In this document: positions 1 through 8,960 of the stretch, in pieces
Layout: each line of letters begins with the position of its first letter
Position numbering within the stretch: position 1 is the first letter of the stretch
Assembly: GCF_003034915.1 (NCBI RefSeq)
Contig: NZ_PZJX01000020.1
Location: 1 to 59,110, forward strand
DNA length: 59,110 bases
DNA from: Mesorhizobium helmanticense
GTDB lineage: Bacteria > Pseudomonadota > Alphaproteobacteria > Rhizobiales > Rhizobiaceae
Direction of reading: 5' to 3'
Position numbers and translations under genes: made by a program
Notes under the pieces: generated by a model
The model's input: the letters and a program-made list of their open reading frames with translations, nothing else
Told to the model about the DNA's origin: nothing
Databases searched by the model: none

Positions 1-1569
1 ATGCTCGGCCTGATCCACACGCTGATCAGCGAAGGCCTGCACGACCGGGAATTCCTCGCCAGCCACGCCACCGGCTTCGAATGTTTCGCCGATTATGTGA
101 TGGGCGTGACAGATGGTGTGCCGAAGACCGCGCAATGGGCAAGCGGTCTCAGTGAACTGCCGGCCGAGGCGATCCGCGCGCTGGCGCGGCGCATGGCCGC
201 CACCCGCACGTTTCTTGTCGTCAACTGGTCGCTACAACGCAGCGAGCATGGCGAGCAGCCGTTCTGGGCGGCGATCGCGCTTGCCGCGGCTCTCGGCCAA
301 CTCGGCCTGCCCGGCGGCGGCCTGGGCTTCGGCTATGGCAGCCTGGAGGGTCTCGGCGGGCAGCGCCGCGCGGCTCCGCGCCCGACATTCCCGACCTTGC
401 GCAATCCGGTCGAGGCCTTCATTCCGGTTGCGCGGATCGCCGACATGCTGCTGTCACCCGGCGCACCGTTCCAGTATGACGGCCGCGACCTGGCCTATCC
501 CGACATCCGGCTCGTCTATTGGTGCGGCGGCAATCCGTTCCATCACCACCAGGATCTCAACCGGCTCATTGCTGCCTGGCGGCGTCCCGAGGCCGTCATC
601 GTTCATGAGACCTGGTGGACGGCGACGGCGCGCCATGCCGACGTGGTGCTGCCGGCAAGCTCGCCGCTCGAGCGCGACGACATTGGCGCGAGCTCGCTCG
701 ACCGTTTCATGGTCGCGATGCGCAAGGCCATCGAGCCGCTGGGCGAAGCGCGTAGCGATTTCGCCATCTTCGGCGGCCTTGCCGAGCGCCTCGGCCTTGG
801 CGCGGCCTTTCACGAAGGTCGCGGCGAACGGGAGTGGCTTCGGCTGATGTATCAACGCGCCCGTGAGCGCGCCGCACAAGCCGATATGCGCTGGCCGGAT
901 TTCGATGCCTTTTGGGACCAGGGCTTTGTGGAAATCCCCGCGGCTGAAAAACCCTATGTACTTTTCGAGGCGTTCCGAAGGGATCCAGCCCTACACCGGC
1001 TTGGCACGCCGTCGGGTCGCATCGAGATCGTTTCCGGGGCGATCGCCGGTTTTGCCTACGAAGACTGCCCCGGCCATCCGACATGGATGGCGCCGCGCGA
1101 ATGGCTGGGCAGTCCGCTCGCCGCGCGGTTTCCGCTGCATCTGCTGACGACACAGCCGGCCACTCGCCTGCATGGGCAGATGGACATGGGCACGGTCAGC
1201 CAGGCGAGCAAGGTCGCCGGTCGCGAGCCGATGCGGATCAATCCGGCGGACGCCGCCGCTCGCGGCGTTGGGGATGGTGATATCGTGCGTGTCTTCAACG
1301 ATCGCGGCGCTATTCTGGTCGGCGCGGTTCTTACCGATGCAATCCGGCCGGGCGTGATTCAGATCGCCACCGGGGCCTGGTACGACCCCGAGACGCCGGG
1401 CGAGATCGGCAGCCTCGACAAGCATGGCAATCCCAATGTGCTGACGCCCGACAGAGGCACATCGAAGCTCGCTCAAGGCCCGTCGGCGCAGAGCACTCTG
1501 GTCGAGGTGGCAAGGTTCGAGGGAGCGGTCCCACGAGTGTCGGCGTTCGATCCACCGATCGACAGCTGA
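1..1569 (+). CDS. Molybdopterin oxidoreductase, BisC/TorA-like, C-terminal part (5' end outside window)
   Basis: This is the C-terminal 522 residues of a molybdenum bis-MGD enzyme of the biotin sulfoxide/TMAO/DMSO reductase family. The window opens inside the gene: family members run to about 750-800 residues, so roughly the first third is missing and the methionine at position 1 is probably internal. Visible family traits are the YWCGGNPFHHHQ stretch (about residues 173-184), HETWWTATARHADVVLP (about 202-218) and a C-terminal molybdopterin-dinucleotide-binding domain from about residue 375. That domain contains LHGQMDMG, GREPMRINP, GAWYDP and HGNPNVLTPDRGTSKLAQG. The molybdenum ligand region and any Tat signal lie upstream and cannot be seen, so substrate and location are undecided. 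The gene converges with ftsZ2 with only 32 bases between the stop codons. Confidence 0.85.
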   Translation: MLGLIHTLISEGLHDREFLASHATGFECFADYVMGVTDGVPKTAQWASGLSELPAEAIRALARRMAATRTFLVVNWSLQRSEHGEQPFWAAIALAAALGQLGLPGGGLGFGYGSLEGLGGQRRAAPRPTFPTLRNPVEAFIPVARIADMLLSPGAPFQYDGRDLAYPDIRLVYWCGGNPFHHHQDLNRLIAAWRRPEAVIVHETWWTATARHADVVLPASSPLERDDIGASSLDRFMVAMRKAIEPLGEARSDFAIFGGLAERLGLGAAFHEGRGEREWLRLMYQRARERAAQADMRWPDFDAFWDQGFVEIPAAEKPYVLFEAFRRDPALHRLGTPSGRIEIVSGAIAGFAYEDCPGHPTWMAPREWLGSPLAARFPLHLLTTQPATRLHGQMDMGTVSQASKVAGREPMRINPADAAARGVGDGDIVRVFNDRGAILVGAVLTDAIRPGVIQIATGAWYDPETPGEIGSLDKHGNPNVLTPDRGTSKLAQGPSAQSTLVEVARFEGAVPRVSAFDPPIDS

Positions 1570-1601
1570 ACAGCCGCTGTTAAACGCTGTCGGCAAAAAC
1601 C

Positions 1602-2600
1602 TCAGGCGGTCATCCGCCCCGGCTGAAACACTTCCACTCCCTGGCGCAACCCCGTCGCGACGACCGACACCCTGAATTTTCCCTCCAGCGCCTTGTCGAA
1701 AATGGCGCCGACGATGATATCGGCATCGGTGTCGACCTCTTCTCGTATACGGGTAGCCGCTTCATCGACCTCGAACAGTGTCATGTCGACGCCACCCGAT
1801 ATCGAGACAAGAACACCCTTGGCCCCGGCCATGGAGGCCTCGTCGAGGAGCGGGTTGGCGATTGCCGCTTCAGCGGCTTTCCTGGCGCGGTCCTCGCCCG
1901 AGGCTTCGCCCGTGCCCATCATTGCGCGGCCCATGTCGCGCATCACGGATTTCACGTCGGCGAAGTCGAGATTGATCAGGCCTTCCTTGACGATGAGGTC
2001 GGTAATGCAGCCGACACCGGCGTAGAGGACGCGGTCCGCCATGATGAAGGCGTCCGCGAATGTCGTCTTGGCATCGGCCACCCTGAAGAGATTCTGGTTC
2101 GGGATGACGATCACCGTGTCGGCGCTCTCACGCAGCCGTTCGATGCCTTCGTCGGCCGATTGCATCCGGCGTTTCCCCTCGAAGGTAAAAGGCTTGGTGA
2201 CGACCGCCACCGTCAGGATCCCCGCTGCCCGCGCGGCGTGCGCGATAACAGGTGCGGCACCGGTACCGGTTCCGCCGCCCATGCCGGCCGTCACGAAACA
2301 CATATGCGTTCCCGCAAGGTGGTCCATGATCTCGTCGATCGTTTCCTCGGCTGCCGCGCGGCCGACTTCGGGCAGTGAGCCGGCACCCAGGCCTTCCGTC
2401 ACATGGGCTCCGAGCTGGATCAGCCGGGATGCCTTCGACATGGTAAGCGCCTGGGCATCGGTGTTGGCAACGATGAACTCCGCGCCTTGCAGGCCTTCGG
2501 CGATCATGTTGTTGACGGCATTGCCGCCGCCGCCGCCGACTCCGACAACCGTTATCTTCGGCCTCATCTCGGAGATTTCCGGCCTCTTTGTGGCGTTCAC
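1602..2600 (-). CDS. ftsZ2: Second, tail-less cell division protein FtsZ2
   Basis: FtsZ-family GTPase of 332 residues. The nucleotide-binding core is complete: [15 protein letters not shown] near the N-terminus, the tubulin signature [11 protein letters not shown] (near residue 110), the T7 region and the FRVSVVATG segment close to the end. The protein stops right after the globular domain. It has no variable linker and no conserved C-terminal peptide that would bind FtsA or ZipA, unlike the main rhizobial FtsZ of roughly 550-600 residues. I chose the GTG at 2600 because GGAGGG lies about 7 bases upstream; an ATG further upstream would add 27 unconserved residues. Rhizobia are known to carry such a short FtsZ2. 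It follows the importer genes on the same strand after a 196-base gap and may have its own promoter. Confidence 0.93.
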   Translation of the reverse strand: MNATKRPEISEMRPKITVVGVGGGGGNAVNNMIAEGLQGAEFIVANTDAQALTMSKASRLIQLGAHVTEGLGAGSLPEVGRAAAEETIDEIMDHLAGTHMCFVTAGMGGGTGTGAAPVIAHAARAAGILTVAVVTKPFTFEGKRRMQSADEGIERLRESADTVIVIPNQNLFRVADAKTTFADAFIMADRVLYAGVGCITDLIVKEGLINLDFADVKSVMRDMGRAMMGTGEASGEDRARKAAEAAIANPLLDEASMAGAKGVLVSISGGVDMTLFEVDEAATRIREEVDTDADIIVGAIFDKALEGKFRVSVVATGLRQGVEVFQPGRMTA

Positions 2601-2796
2601 TGCCCGTCCCTCCGTTGAAAATTCTGGGCGCTGCAAGCAACCGAATGCTTTTCCGAAACCGTCAGGGCTCCGATGCAGCAAGCTCGCGAATCAGGCCATG
2701 CTCCCCACCATCAAGGAATCAGAGCGCGAACGCGCCCGCAAGTGCCGCTTGTGAGATTTGCCCTGCTAAGCGCTGCTCAGGCTGATGCGCGGTCCG

Positions 2797-3579
2797 TCAA
2801 AAGCGGTGGATGCGCAGCCCCAGCACCTTCTCCGAGACGATCACCACCACCAGCGTCAGCACGATCGACACGGTCGAGACGGCAGCCGCTTCCGGCGTGA
2901 AATTGGTGCGCAGATAGTCGAAGAGCTGGATCGGCAGCGTCGACGTCCCGATCCCCTTCAGCATGAACGAGATGGTGAAGGTGTCGAAGGATATGATGAA
3001 GGCAAACAGTGCGCCGCCGATGACGCCGGGCTTGATCAGTGGCAGCATGATGCGCCGGAACCTTGTCAGGCGGCCGGCGCCCAGCGAGCGCGCCGCCATG
3101 TCCCAGGATGGATCGAAACTTTCCAGCGAGGCCGAGACGTTGATGAAGACGAAGGGCAGCGTGATCAGCACATGGCCGACGACCATGCCGATCATGGTCG
3201 TGGTGCCGATGCCGATCGCATAGACGAAGAACAGCAGCGCGATCGCCGTCAGCACTTCCGGCAGCAAGAGCGGCGCCAGCATGGCGATGCGCACCGCCTC
3301 CTTCCAGCGGCCGGCATGCTGGACGTAATAGAGCGCGGCCATGGTGCCGATCGTTCCGGAAATGACGGTCGCCACCGCCGCCACCCAGAGCGAGGTGCGG
3401 ATCGCGCGCATGAACACGTCATTATGGAAGAAGGTCACATACCAGCGCAGCGACAGGCCCTGCGGCGGGAACGTCAGGAAATTGCCGGCGTTGAAGGAGG
3501 CGCCAACGACGACCAAAATGGGCGCCAGCAGGAACGCATAGACCAGCAGGCAGTAGAGCGTGAGCACCGGCCGCTTCAT
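2797..3579 (-). CDS. ABC importer inner-membrane permease, PotC type
   Basis: Permease of 260 residues with six or so hydrophobic segments and the binding-protein-dependent transport loop DMAARSLGAGRLTRFRRIMLP in its second half, which docks the ATPase. It is the last gene of a four-gene importer operon transcribed 6658 to 2797. The ATG at 3579 overlaps the stop of the preceding permease (ATGA), a typical sign of translational coupling. An open frame continues upstream of this ATG, but it runs antisense-like through the other permease and is not part of the protein. Family membership (spermidine/putrescine/iron-type, with a PotB partner) is clear. The substrate is not determined by sequence. 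Confidence 0.9.
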   Translation of the reverse strand: MKRPVLTLYCLLVYAFLLAPILVVVGASFNAGNFLTFPPQGLSLRWYVTFFHNDVFMRAIRTSLWVAAVATVISGTIGTMAALYYVQHAGRWKEAVRIAMLAPLLLPEVLTAIALLFFVYAIGIGTTTMIGMVVGHVLITLPFVFINVSASLESFDPSWDMAARSLGAGRLTRFRRIMLPLIKPGVIGGALFAFIISFDTFTISFMLKGIGTSTLPIQLFDYLRTNFTPEAAAVSTVSIVLTLVVVIVSEKVLGLRIHRF

Positions 3580-4442
3580 GTCCGCCCCACTTTCCATTTC
3601 ATGCGCGTCAGCCGCGCGAAGATGACGACGCAGAGCGCACCGGTGACCGACAGCATCAGCGCCAGCGCCGAGCCCCATGGCCACTGGAACGTGTCGATCA
3701 GCGCGTCGACGACTGTGACGGCCATGGTCTTCACCCTGAGCCCGCCGATCAGCGACGGCGTCACATAGGCGCTGAGCGACAAGACGAACACGAGGATGCA
3801 GCCGGCCTGGATGCCAGGCGTGCACAGCGGCAGTACGATGCGGCGGAAGGCGGTGAAGCGCGACGCGCCGAGCGAACGCGCCGCCGATTCCAGCGACGGG
3901 TCGACCCCCTGGATCGCCGCCATGATCGGCAGGATCATGAACGGCAGGAAGACGTGGACCAGCGCGATGACGATGCCGAGCGCGTTGTACATCAGCGGCA
4001 GCGGGCGATCGATCAGGCCCATGCCGGTCAGCGTGCGGTTGATGAGGCCGGCATTGCCCAGAAGAATCGTCCAGCCATAGGAGCGGATGACGATGCCGAC
4101 CAGCAGCGGCGACAGCACCAGCCCGTAGGCCAGGGCGCGAAAGCGCATAGCGCCGCGCGCCAGTTGCCAGGCGACGGGAAAGCCGACGACGAGGCAGATG
4201 GCGGTGGTGATGAGGCCGATCCACAGCGTGTTGGCGACCTGGAGCAGATAGAAACTGTCGACGAAGAATTTCGTGTAGTTGCCGATGGTGAAACCCGCAC
4301 CGTAAGGCGTGCCTTGCCCCGGCATGCGAAAGCTCATCACCACGATGTTGAGATAGGGCAGGACGAGGAACACGCCGAGCAGCACGGCCGCCGGCGCGAT
4401 CAGGATCAGCGGTCCAAGGCCCTTGCGGCGTGCCGGCATCAT
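3576..4442 (-). CDS. ABC importer inner-membrane permease, PotB type
   Basis: Permease of 288 residues. A short cationic N-terminus (MMPARRKG) leads into a first transmembrane segment, and further segments follow. The cytoplasmic EAA-type loop is ESAARSLGASRFTAFRRIVLP near residue 190. It overlaps the ATPase gene upstream and the PotC-type gene downstream by four bases each, so the three are surely one transcript. It pairs with the PotC-type permease to form the channel. As with other members of this family the substrate could be a polyamine, another small cation or a nucleoside-like compound. The adjacent oxygenase and divergent pseudouridine genes make a nucleobase or nucleoside worth considering, which is inference. 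Confidence 0.9.
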   Translation of the reverse strand: MMPARRKGLGPLILIAPAAVLLGVFLVLPYLNIVVMSFRMPGQGTPYGAGFTIGNYTKFFVDSFYLLQVANTLWIGLITTAICLVVGFPVAWQLARGAMRFRALAYGLVLSPLLVGIVIRSYGWTILLGNAGLINRTLTGMGLIDRPLPLMYNALGIVIALVHVFLPFMILPIMAAIQGVDPSLESAARSLGASRFTAFRRIVLPLCTPGIQAGCILVFVLSLSAYVTPSLIGGLRVKTMAVTVVDALIDTFQWPWGSALALMLSVTGALCVVIFARLTRMKWKVGRT

Positions 4443-5515
4443 TGAGCCGCCCCGAGCAGCCAGAACCCGTCCGCAGGCGCATGCACGCTGACACGGTCGC
4501 CTTCGGCGATCCTGATGTTCGGGAAGGTCTGGACGTGCAGCGTCTCGCTCGAATCCAGCGCGATGCGGTAGTCGATGATGCTGCCGGAATAGTAGCGCGC
4601 CATGACCTTGCCCTGCGCTCCGCCCTGGCCGGCGGGTTTGAGTTCGATCGCCTCCGGACGCAGCGACAGCGTGACGGCAGTGCCCGGCGCGTGGTCCGCG
4701 CGGCTGTCGACGGCGACGTCGCCAAAGACCGACGCGACGCGGCTCTTGCCGGCTCCGGCCGGCCCGGTGATCGTGCCGCCTAGGATCGTGCCCCTGACCA
4801 GGTTCACCTGGCCGACGAATTGCGCCACTTCGAGGTTTTCGGGACGCTCATAGATGTCCGACGGCGCGCCGATCTGGGCGATGCGGCCGCCGAACATCAC
4901 CACCACCCGGTCGGACATGGTCATCGCCTCGGCCTGGTCATGCGTGACATAGACGGTGGTGATGCCGACGCGCCGCTGCAGGTCGCGGATGAAGACGCGC
5001 ATTTCCTCGCGCAGCTTGGCGTCGAGATTGGCGAGCGGCTCGTCGAGCAGCAGGATCTTCGGTTCGATGACCAGCGCGCGGGCAAGCGCCACGCGCTGCT
5101 GCTGGCCGCCCGAAAGCTGGTTCGGATAGCGGTCGGAATAGCCGCCGAGCTGCACCATGTCGAGCACCTTTGCGATGCGGCTCAGCATTTCGGGCTTGGC
5201 GATCTTGCGCATCTCCAGCCCGAAGGCGAGGTTCTGATCCACCGTCATATGCGGAAACAGTGCGTAGTTCTGGAACACCATGCCGATGTCGCGCTTTTCG
5301 GCCGGCACGTTGACGACGTCCTTGCCGTCGAAGCGGATCGCGCCTTCGCTTGCCTCCTCGAAGCCGGCGATCATCTTCAGCGTCGTCGTCTTGCCGCAGC
5401 CCGACGGACCGAGCAGCGAAATGAACTCGCCATCGGCGATGCGGATCGAGATGCCGTCGACCGCGCGGGCGCTGCCGAAGGTCTTGGTCAGCCGCTCGAT
5501 GCTAACCTCTGTCAT
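4439..5515 (-). CDS. ABC importer ATPase, PotA type
   Basis: ATPase of 358 residues with an intact nucleotide-binding domain: Walker A GPSGCGKTT (about residue 35), Q-loop VFQNYALFPHM, signature LSGGQQQR (about 134), Walker B ILLLDEPLANLD and switch histidine in VTHDQAEAM. A C-terminal TOBE/OB regulatory domain covers about residues 280-358. The start at 5515 has GGAG six bases upstream. It belongs to the operon with the two permeases and the binding protein; the 105-base gap to the binding-protein gene is the largest in the operon. The domain plan matches PotA/FbpC-type importers and all catalytic residues are present. Confidence 0.93.
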   Translation of the reverse strand: MTEVSIERLTKTFGSARAVDGISIRIADGEFISLLGPSGCGKTTTLKMIAGFEEASEGAIRFDGKDVVNVPAEKRDIGMVFQNYALFPHMTVDQNLAFGLEMRKIAKPEMLSRIAKVLDMVQLGGYSDRYPNQLSGGQQQRVALARALVIEPKILLLDEPLANLDAKLREEMRVFIRDLQRRVGITTVYVTHDQAEAMTMSDRVVVMFGGRIAQIGAPSDIYERPENLEVAQFVGQVNLVRGTILGGTITGPAGAGKSRVASVFGDVAVDSRADHAPGTAVTLSLRPEAIELKPAGQGGAQGKVMARYYSGSIIDYRIALDSSETLHVQTFPNIRIAEGDRVSVHAPADGFWLLGAAQ

Positions 5516-5620
5516 GAATGCTCCACTTCACAGGCGATCGACCGCAACCGGAGGTGCGGCGCGGCTGGCGGGAGGCGCCCCTCGAAATCGAGACGCGCCA
5601 TCCCAGTTCAACATCAGCCC

Positions 5621-6658
5621 TTAAAGGATCGTCTTGGCCCAGCGCTCGGCCAGCTCGCCCTGCTTCTCGTTGACGAAATCCCAGTCCCAGGTGAGGATCT
5701 TGGTCATTGCCTCGCCCGACACCGGCACATCGGCCTTGAGGTCGTCGGGAATGATCACCTTCGAATTCGTCGGCGACACGAAGAATTCCTTCGCCATCAG
5801 CATCTGGGTTTCCGGCGACAGCAGGAAATCAGCATATTGATAGGCGAGTTCCTTTTCCGGACCGTTGGCCAGGATCGAGACCGTCTGGTCGAACATGAAC
5901 ATGCCTTCCTCGGGAACGACGCAGTCGACCGGCAGGCCCTGCTTGCGCAGCCGCGCGATCTCGCCGAAATCGAACGGCGCGACGACGATCTCGCCCGACG
6001 ACAGGGCCGTGGAAAGGTTGAAGTCGACCTGGATCACCTGGCCCAGCTTGGCCAGCGCGTCAAAGCCGGCATCGACATCGTACTGGTCCTTGCCGAAGAT
6101 CTTCGAGGCCAGCAGCAGCTCCATCTTGCCGGCACTGTTGGCGAAATTGTAGAGGCCGATCTTGCCCTTGAATTCCTCGTTGTTCCAAAGATCCTTCCAT
6201 GCCTTGGGCGGTGTCTTTACCAGATCGGTGCGGTAGCCGATGCCGATCGGCGAGATGGCGCCGGTGGCGCCAAAACCGTCGGCGATCTTGGCCAGAGGAT
6301 AGAGGTCGTTGTAGTTCGGCAGTTTTGCCAGGTCGAGCTTTTCGAAGAAGCCCTCCTTGCGCAGGCCGGAGGCAAAAACCTCATTGGTCATGATGATCGA
6401 ATAGGGCGGCTTGTCGACGCCGGCGGCGCGCAGATTGGCGCCGAAGACGCGGCCATTGCCGACATCGAGCGTCACCTTGGCGCCGGAGGCCTTTTCGAAG
6501 GCCGGTGCGATGGTCGAGCGCCAGAACTGTTCCCAGACACCGCCGAGCGTCGGCACGATCAGCGTCTTTTCCTGGGCGATGGCAGGCATTCCGATGAGCC
6601 CGGCAGCGCCGAGCGCGCCCATTCCGGCAAGCGTCTGTCGTCTGGTCAGTTTCGTCAT
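5621..6658 (-). CDS. ABC importer periplasmic binding protein, PotD type, Tat-like signal
   Basis: Extracellular solute-binding protein of 345 residues, first gene of the importer operon. The N-terminus MTKLTRRQTLAGMG carries a twin-arginine motif followed by a hydrophobic stretch ending MPAIAQ, so export by the Tat pathway with cleavage after the AxA-like site is likely. The mature protein begins EKTLIVPTLGG and has the features of the family-1/8 binding proteins of polyamine-type importers. I chose the ATG at 6658, with AGGGG seven bases upstream, over the GTG one codon earlier. The ligand pocket cannot be inferred by eye. It is followed by ATPase and permease genes and preceded by the oxygenase gene on the same strand, 66 bases away. 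Confidence 0.88.
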   Translation of the reverse strand: MTKLTRRQTLAGMGALGAAGLIGMPAIAQEKTLIVPTLGGVWEQFWRSTIAPAFEKASGAKVTLDVGNGRVFGANLRAAGVDKPPYSIIMTNEVFASGLRKEGFFEKLDLAKLPNYNDLYPLAKIADGFGATGAISPIGIGYRTDLVKTPPKAWKDLWNNEEFKGKIGLYNFANSAGKMELLLASKIFGKDQYDVDAGFDALAKLGQVIQVDFNLSTALSSGEIVVAPFDFGEIARLRKQGLPVDCVVPEEGMFMFDQTVSILANGPEKELAYQYADFLLSPETQMLMAKEFFVSPTNSKVIIPDDLKADVPVSGEAMTKILTWDWDFVNEKQGELAERWAKTIL

Positions 6659-6724
6659 CACAATTCCCCTTGTTGATTTCTTTCAATCAATTCGTTCTTT
6701 GGGACGGCCGAAGCCCTCCATCGT

Positions 6725-7690
6725 TCAGCGGCCGAAAGCCTGTCTTGTCTTCAGCTCGATATAGTCTCCATAGGTGATCGGTTCGTATTTGGCCTGCTTG
6801 CCATTGGCGCAGAATGGCTCCAGGCAGGAGATCAGCGTCTCCTTGGCAGGGTTGACGAAGAACGGGATCGACTGGCGGCGCGAACTGCCTTTCTTGTTGC
6901 GCGGCGGATTGGCGACGCGATGCGGCGTCGACACCCATTCGTCATTGCTCCAGCGCATGAAGGCGTCGGCGATGTTGACGACATAGGCGCCGTCGATCGA
7001 CGGCGCATCGAGCCAGCGGCCGTCGCGGGTCTGCACCTGCAAGCCGCCCGACGAGGCCTCCGAACGCAGGATGGTCATGAAGCCGTAGTCGCTGTGAACG
7101 CCGGCGCGAAGCTGGCCGGGCAGGGGATCCACGTCCTGCTCGGGATAGTTGATGACCCTGAGCGCCGACAGATGGTTCTCGAAGGCCGGCTCGAAATAGT
7201 CGGGCTCGAGGCCGATCGCCTGGCAGAAGATGCGGCGCAAATGCCTCGCCAGCGTCTCCATCTCTAAGAAATAATCGCGAAAGGCACTCTCGATGTTCTC
7301 GGGCTGGTCAGGCCATGTGTCGCCCTTGAGGCGCAGGCCGAAATTCAGGCTTTCCTTGTAGTCGCCGGGCGTCTTGATGCCCTTGGTGGCGGCCAGCGCT
7401 TCGTCGGCGATCGGCGAGAAGGCCATTCCGCCGGTCAAGGCTGTTCCACGCCCATGGCCGCGCTTGTAGTCCTCGGGCAGATCGAAGAAGGCGCGCGCCA
7501 GATTGTAGAGCCGCATCGTCCTTTCCGGCGATACGCCATGGCCGGTGACGAGGAAGAAACCGGTATCCCGGCAGGCGGTCTCGATGGCTTTGACAACAGC
7601 GTCGGCGCCGGCCTCGCCGCGGATGAAAGGCCCGACATCGATGACGGGGATTCCCTGGTCCGTTGCTTCGGCCTGAGGTGCGGTCTGCAT
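6725..7690 (-). CDS. 2-oxoglutarate/Fe(II)-dependent oxygenase, isopenicillin N synthase-like
   Basis: Soluble non-haem iron oxygenase of 321 residues. The DIOX_N part opens with IPVIDVGPF and contains GFFLVTGHGV. The double-stranded beta-helix domain carries the iron triad: His-x-Asp in AGVHSDYGFMT (around residues 199-201) and the distal His in VSTPHRV (around 257), followed by RQS, the usual 2-oxoglutarate-binding Arg-x-Ser. All are intact, so the enzyme should hydroxylate or oxidise something. The start at 7690 (ATG, AAGG upstream) is preferred to an in-frame GTG at 7702 that has no spacing for a ribosome site. It is probably the first gene of the importer operon and is divergent from psuK. 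The substrate is unknown; a link to the imported compound is inference. Confidence 0.88.
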   Translation of the reverse strand: MQTAPQAEATDQGIPVIDVGPFIRGEAGADAVVKAIETACRDTGFFLVTGHGVSPERTMRLYNLARAFFDLPEDYKRGHGRGTALTGGMAFSPIADEALAATKGIKTPGDYKESLNFGLRLKGDTWPDQPENIESAFRDYFLEMETLARHLRRIFCQAIGLEPDYFEPAFENHLSALRVINYPEQDVDPLPGQLRAGVHSDYGFMTILRSEASSGGLQVQTRDGRWLDAPSIDGAYVVNIADAFMRWSNDEWVSTPHRVANPPRNKKGSSRRQSIPFFVNPAKETLISCLEPFCANGKQAKYEPITYGDYIELKTRQAFGR

Positions 7691-7781
7691 GATCGCGATC
7701 ACCTTTCTGTTGCCTTGTTCCGCCTTAGGGACAGACGGTGGAAACGCCGGTTGAACGAAACGTTATAGCTACAAACGAATG

Positions 7782-7811
7782 TTGACAAGATCATCTGTTG
7801 TTGTCCATATC
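7782..7811 (+). promoter_or_regulatory. Candidate psuK promoter
   Basis: The -35 box TTGACA at 7782-7787 is perfect. After 17-18 bases there is a weak -10 (CCATAT or CATATC, 7805-7811). It sits 33 bases upstream of the psuK start in the divergent oxygenase/psuK spacer. An imperfect inverted repeat, GACAA with TTGTC 12 bases apart, overlaps the -35 and could be an operator for the HTH domain carried by PsuK. Judged by eye only. Confidence 0.4.
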
Positions 7812-7843
7812 GAAAATGTTCAGCCACGAATTGGACGGGGACG

Positions 7844-8953
7844 ATGGACGACCTTGGAGCACAGGAGCAGGCGGTTCTGGATCTCATCGCGGCGAACCCG
7901 TTCGCCGGCCAGCAGGACATAGCCACCGCGCTCGGCATCGCCCGTTCGACCGTTGCGGCCCACATCATGCAACTGGTCAACAAGGGCTATATTCTCGGCC
8001 GCGGCTACGTCCTGCCGGCCTCCAAGCGCATGATCTGCATCGGCGGCGCGGTCCTGGACCGCAAATACCACGCCAAGAAGGATCTGATCTTCGAGACGTC
8101 GAACCCGGTCGACGGCTATCGCAGCTTCGGCGGCGTCGCCCGCAACGTCGCCGAGAACCTTGTCCGCCTCGGCGTCGACGTCAGCTTCGTCTCGATTGTC
8201 GGCGACGACGAAACCGGCCGCTCGCTGGTGCGGCATCTGCGCGACTTCGGTGCCGATGTCAGCCAGGTCATCACCACCACGGAGCGGCCGACGGCCGAAT
8301 ATGCGGCCATCCTCGATCTCAACAACGATCTCGTGCTCGGCATTGCCGACATGGAGATCTTCGATCTGTTCTCGCCGTCCTATCTCGACCGCTTCTGGCC
8401 GCATCTCGCTTCGGCGACCTGGGTGTTCATCGACTGCAACCTGCCGGCGGCGACGATCGCAGCGCTGATGTCGCGCAAGCAGGGCGCGCGCTTCAAGCTC
8501 GCCGTCGACACCGTGTCGTCACCGAAATCGGCGCGCCTGCCGAAGGACCTGACCGGCATCGACCTTCTGTTCACCAATCACGACGAGGCCAATTCGATGC
8601 TCGGCATCACCGATGCCGACAAGCGGCTAAAGCCGAAGGAGGCGGCAGCGGCGCTGCGCGCGGCCGGAGCCGCCGAAGTGATCGTGACCATGGGCGCGCA
8701 TGGATTTGCGGTAGCGACCGAGAGCGGCGTGGCGACCATGCGCTCCGTGCCGGCTCGCGCCGTCGACATCACCGGCGCCGGTGACGCAATGATCGCCGGC
8801 ACCATGTACAAGGTGCTTTCCGGAGATTCCGTGCCGCACGCCGCGCGCACCGGCGCGTTGCTCGCCACGCTGACCACCGAGAGCGAATCCAGCGTCCATC
8901 CCGATCTGTCGCCGCGCTTCCTCACCGCCGGCATGTACCGCATTCCCGCCTGA
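7844..8953 (+). CDS. psuK: Pseudouridine kinase with N-terminal helix-turn-helix domain
   Basis: Protein of 369 residues with two parts. Residues about 5-60 form a winged helix-turn-helix (QQDIATALGIARSTVAAHI), the layout seen in E. coli YeiI-type kinases. Residues about 65-369 form a PfkB-family sugar kinase: GGVARNVAENLVRLG near the N-terminal side and the catalytic signature DITGAGDAMIAG near the C-terminus, with the catalytic Asp of GAGD present. The kinase phosphorylates pseudouridine to pseudouridine 5'-phosphate, the substrate of PsuG, whose gene starts 7 bases downstream. The DNA-binding part suggests the enzyme may also regulate its own operon, which is inference. It diverges from the oxygenase/importer operon. 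Confidence 0.88.
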   Translation: MDDLGAQEQAVLDLIAANPFAGQQDIATALGIARSTVAAHIMQLVNKGYILGRGYVLPASKRMICIGGAVLDRKYHAKKDLIFETSNPVDGYRSFGGVARNVAENLVRLGVDVSFVSIVGDDETGRSLVRHLRDFGADVSQVITTTERPTAEYAAILDLNNDLVLGIADMEIFDLFSPSYLDRFWPHLASATWVFIDCNLPAATIAALMSRKQGARFKLAVDTVSSPKSARLPKDLTGIDLLFTNHDEANSMLGITDADKRLKPKEAAAALRAAGAAEVIVTMGAHGFAVATESGVATMRSVPARAVDITGAGDAMIAGTMYKVLSGDSVPHAARTGALLATLTTESESSVHPDLSPRFLTAGMYRIPA

Positions 8954-8960
8954 AAGCGAG

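Noticed and set aside
3580..4725. Upstream extension of the PotC-type permease frame
   Set aside because: Overlaps the PotB-type gene entirely; similarity begins at the ATG 3579, which is coupled to the preceding stop.
4820..6676. Long plus-strand open frame (618 codons) opposite the importer ATPase and binding protein
   Set aside because: It runs antisense to two well-identified genes, is rich in His, Arg and Asp in the way of reverse-strand translations of GC-rich genes, and resembles no family.
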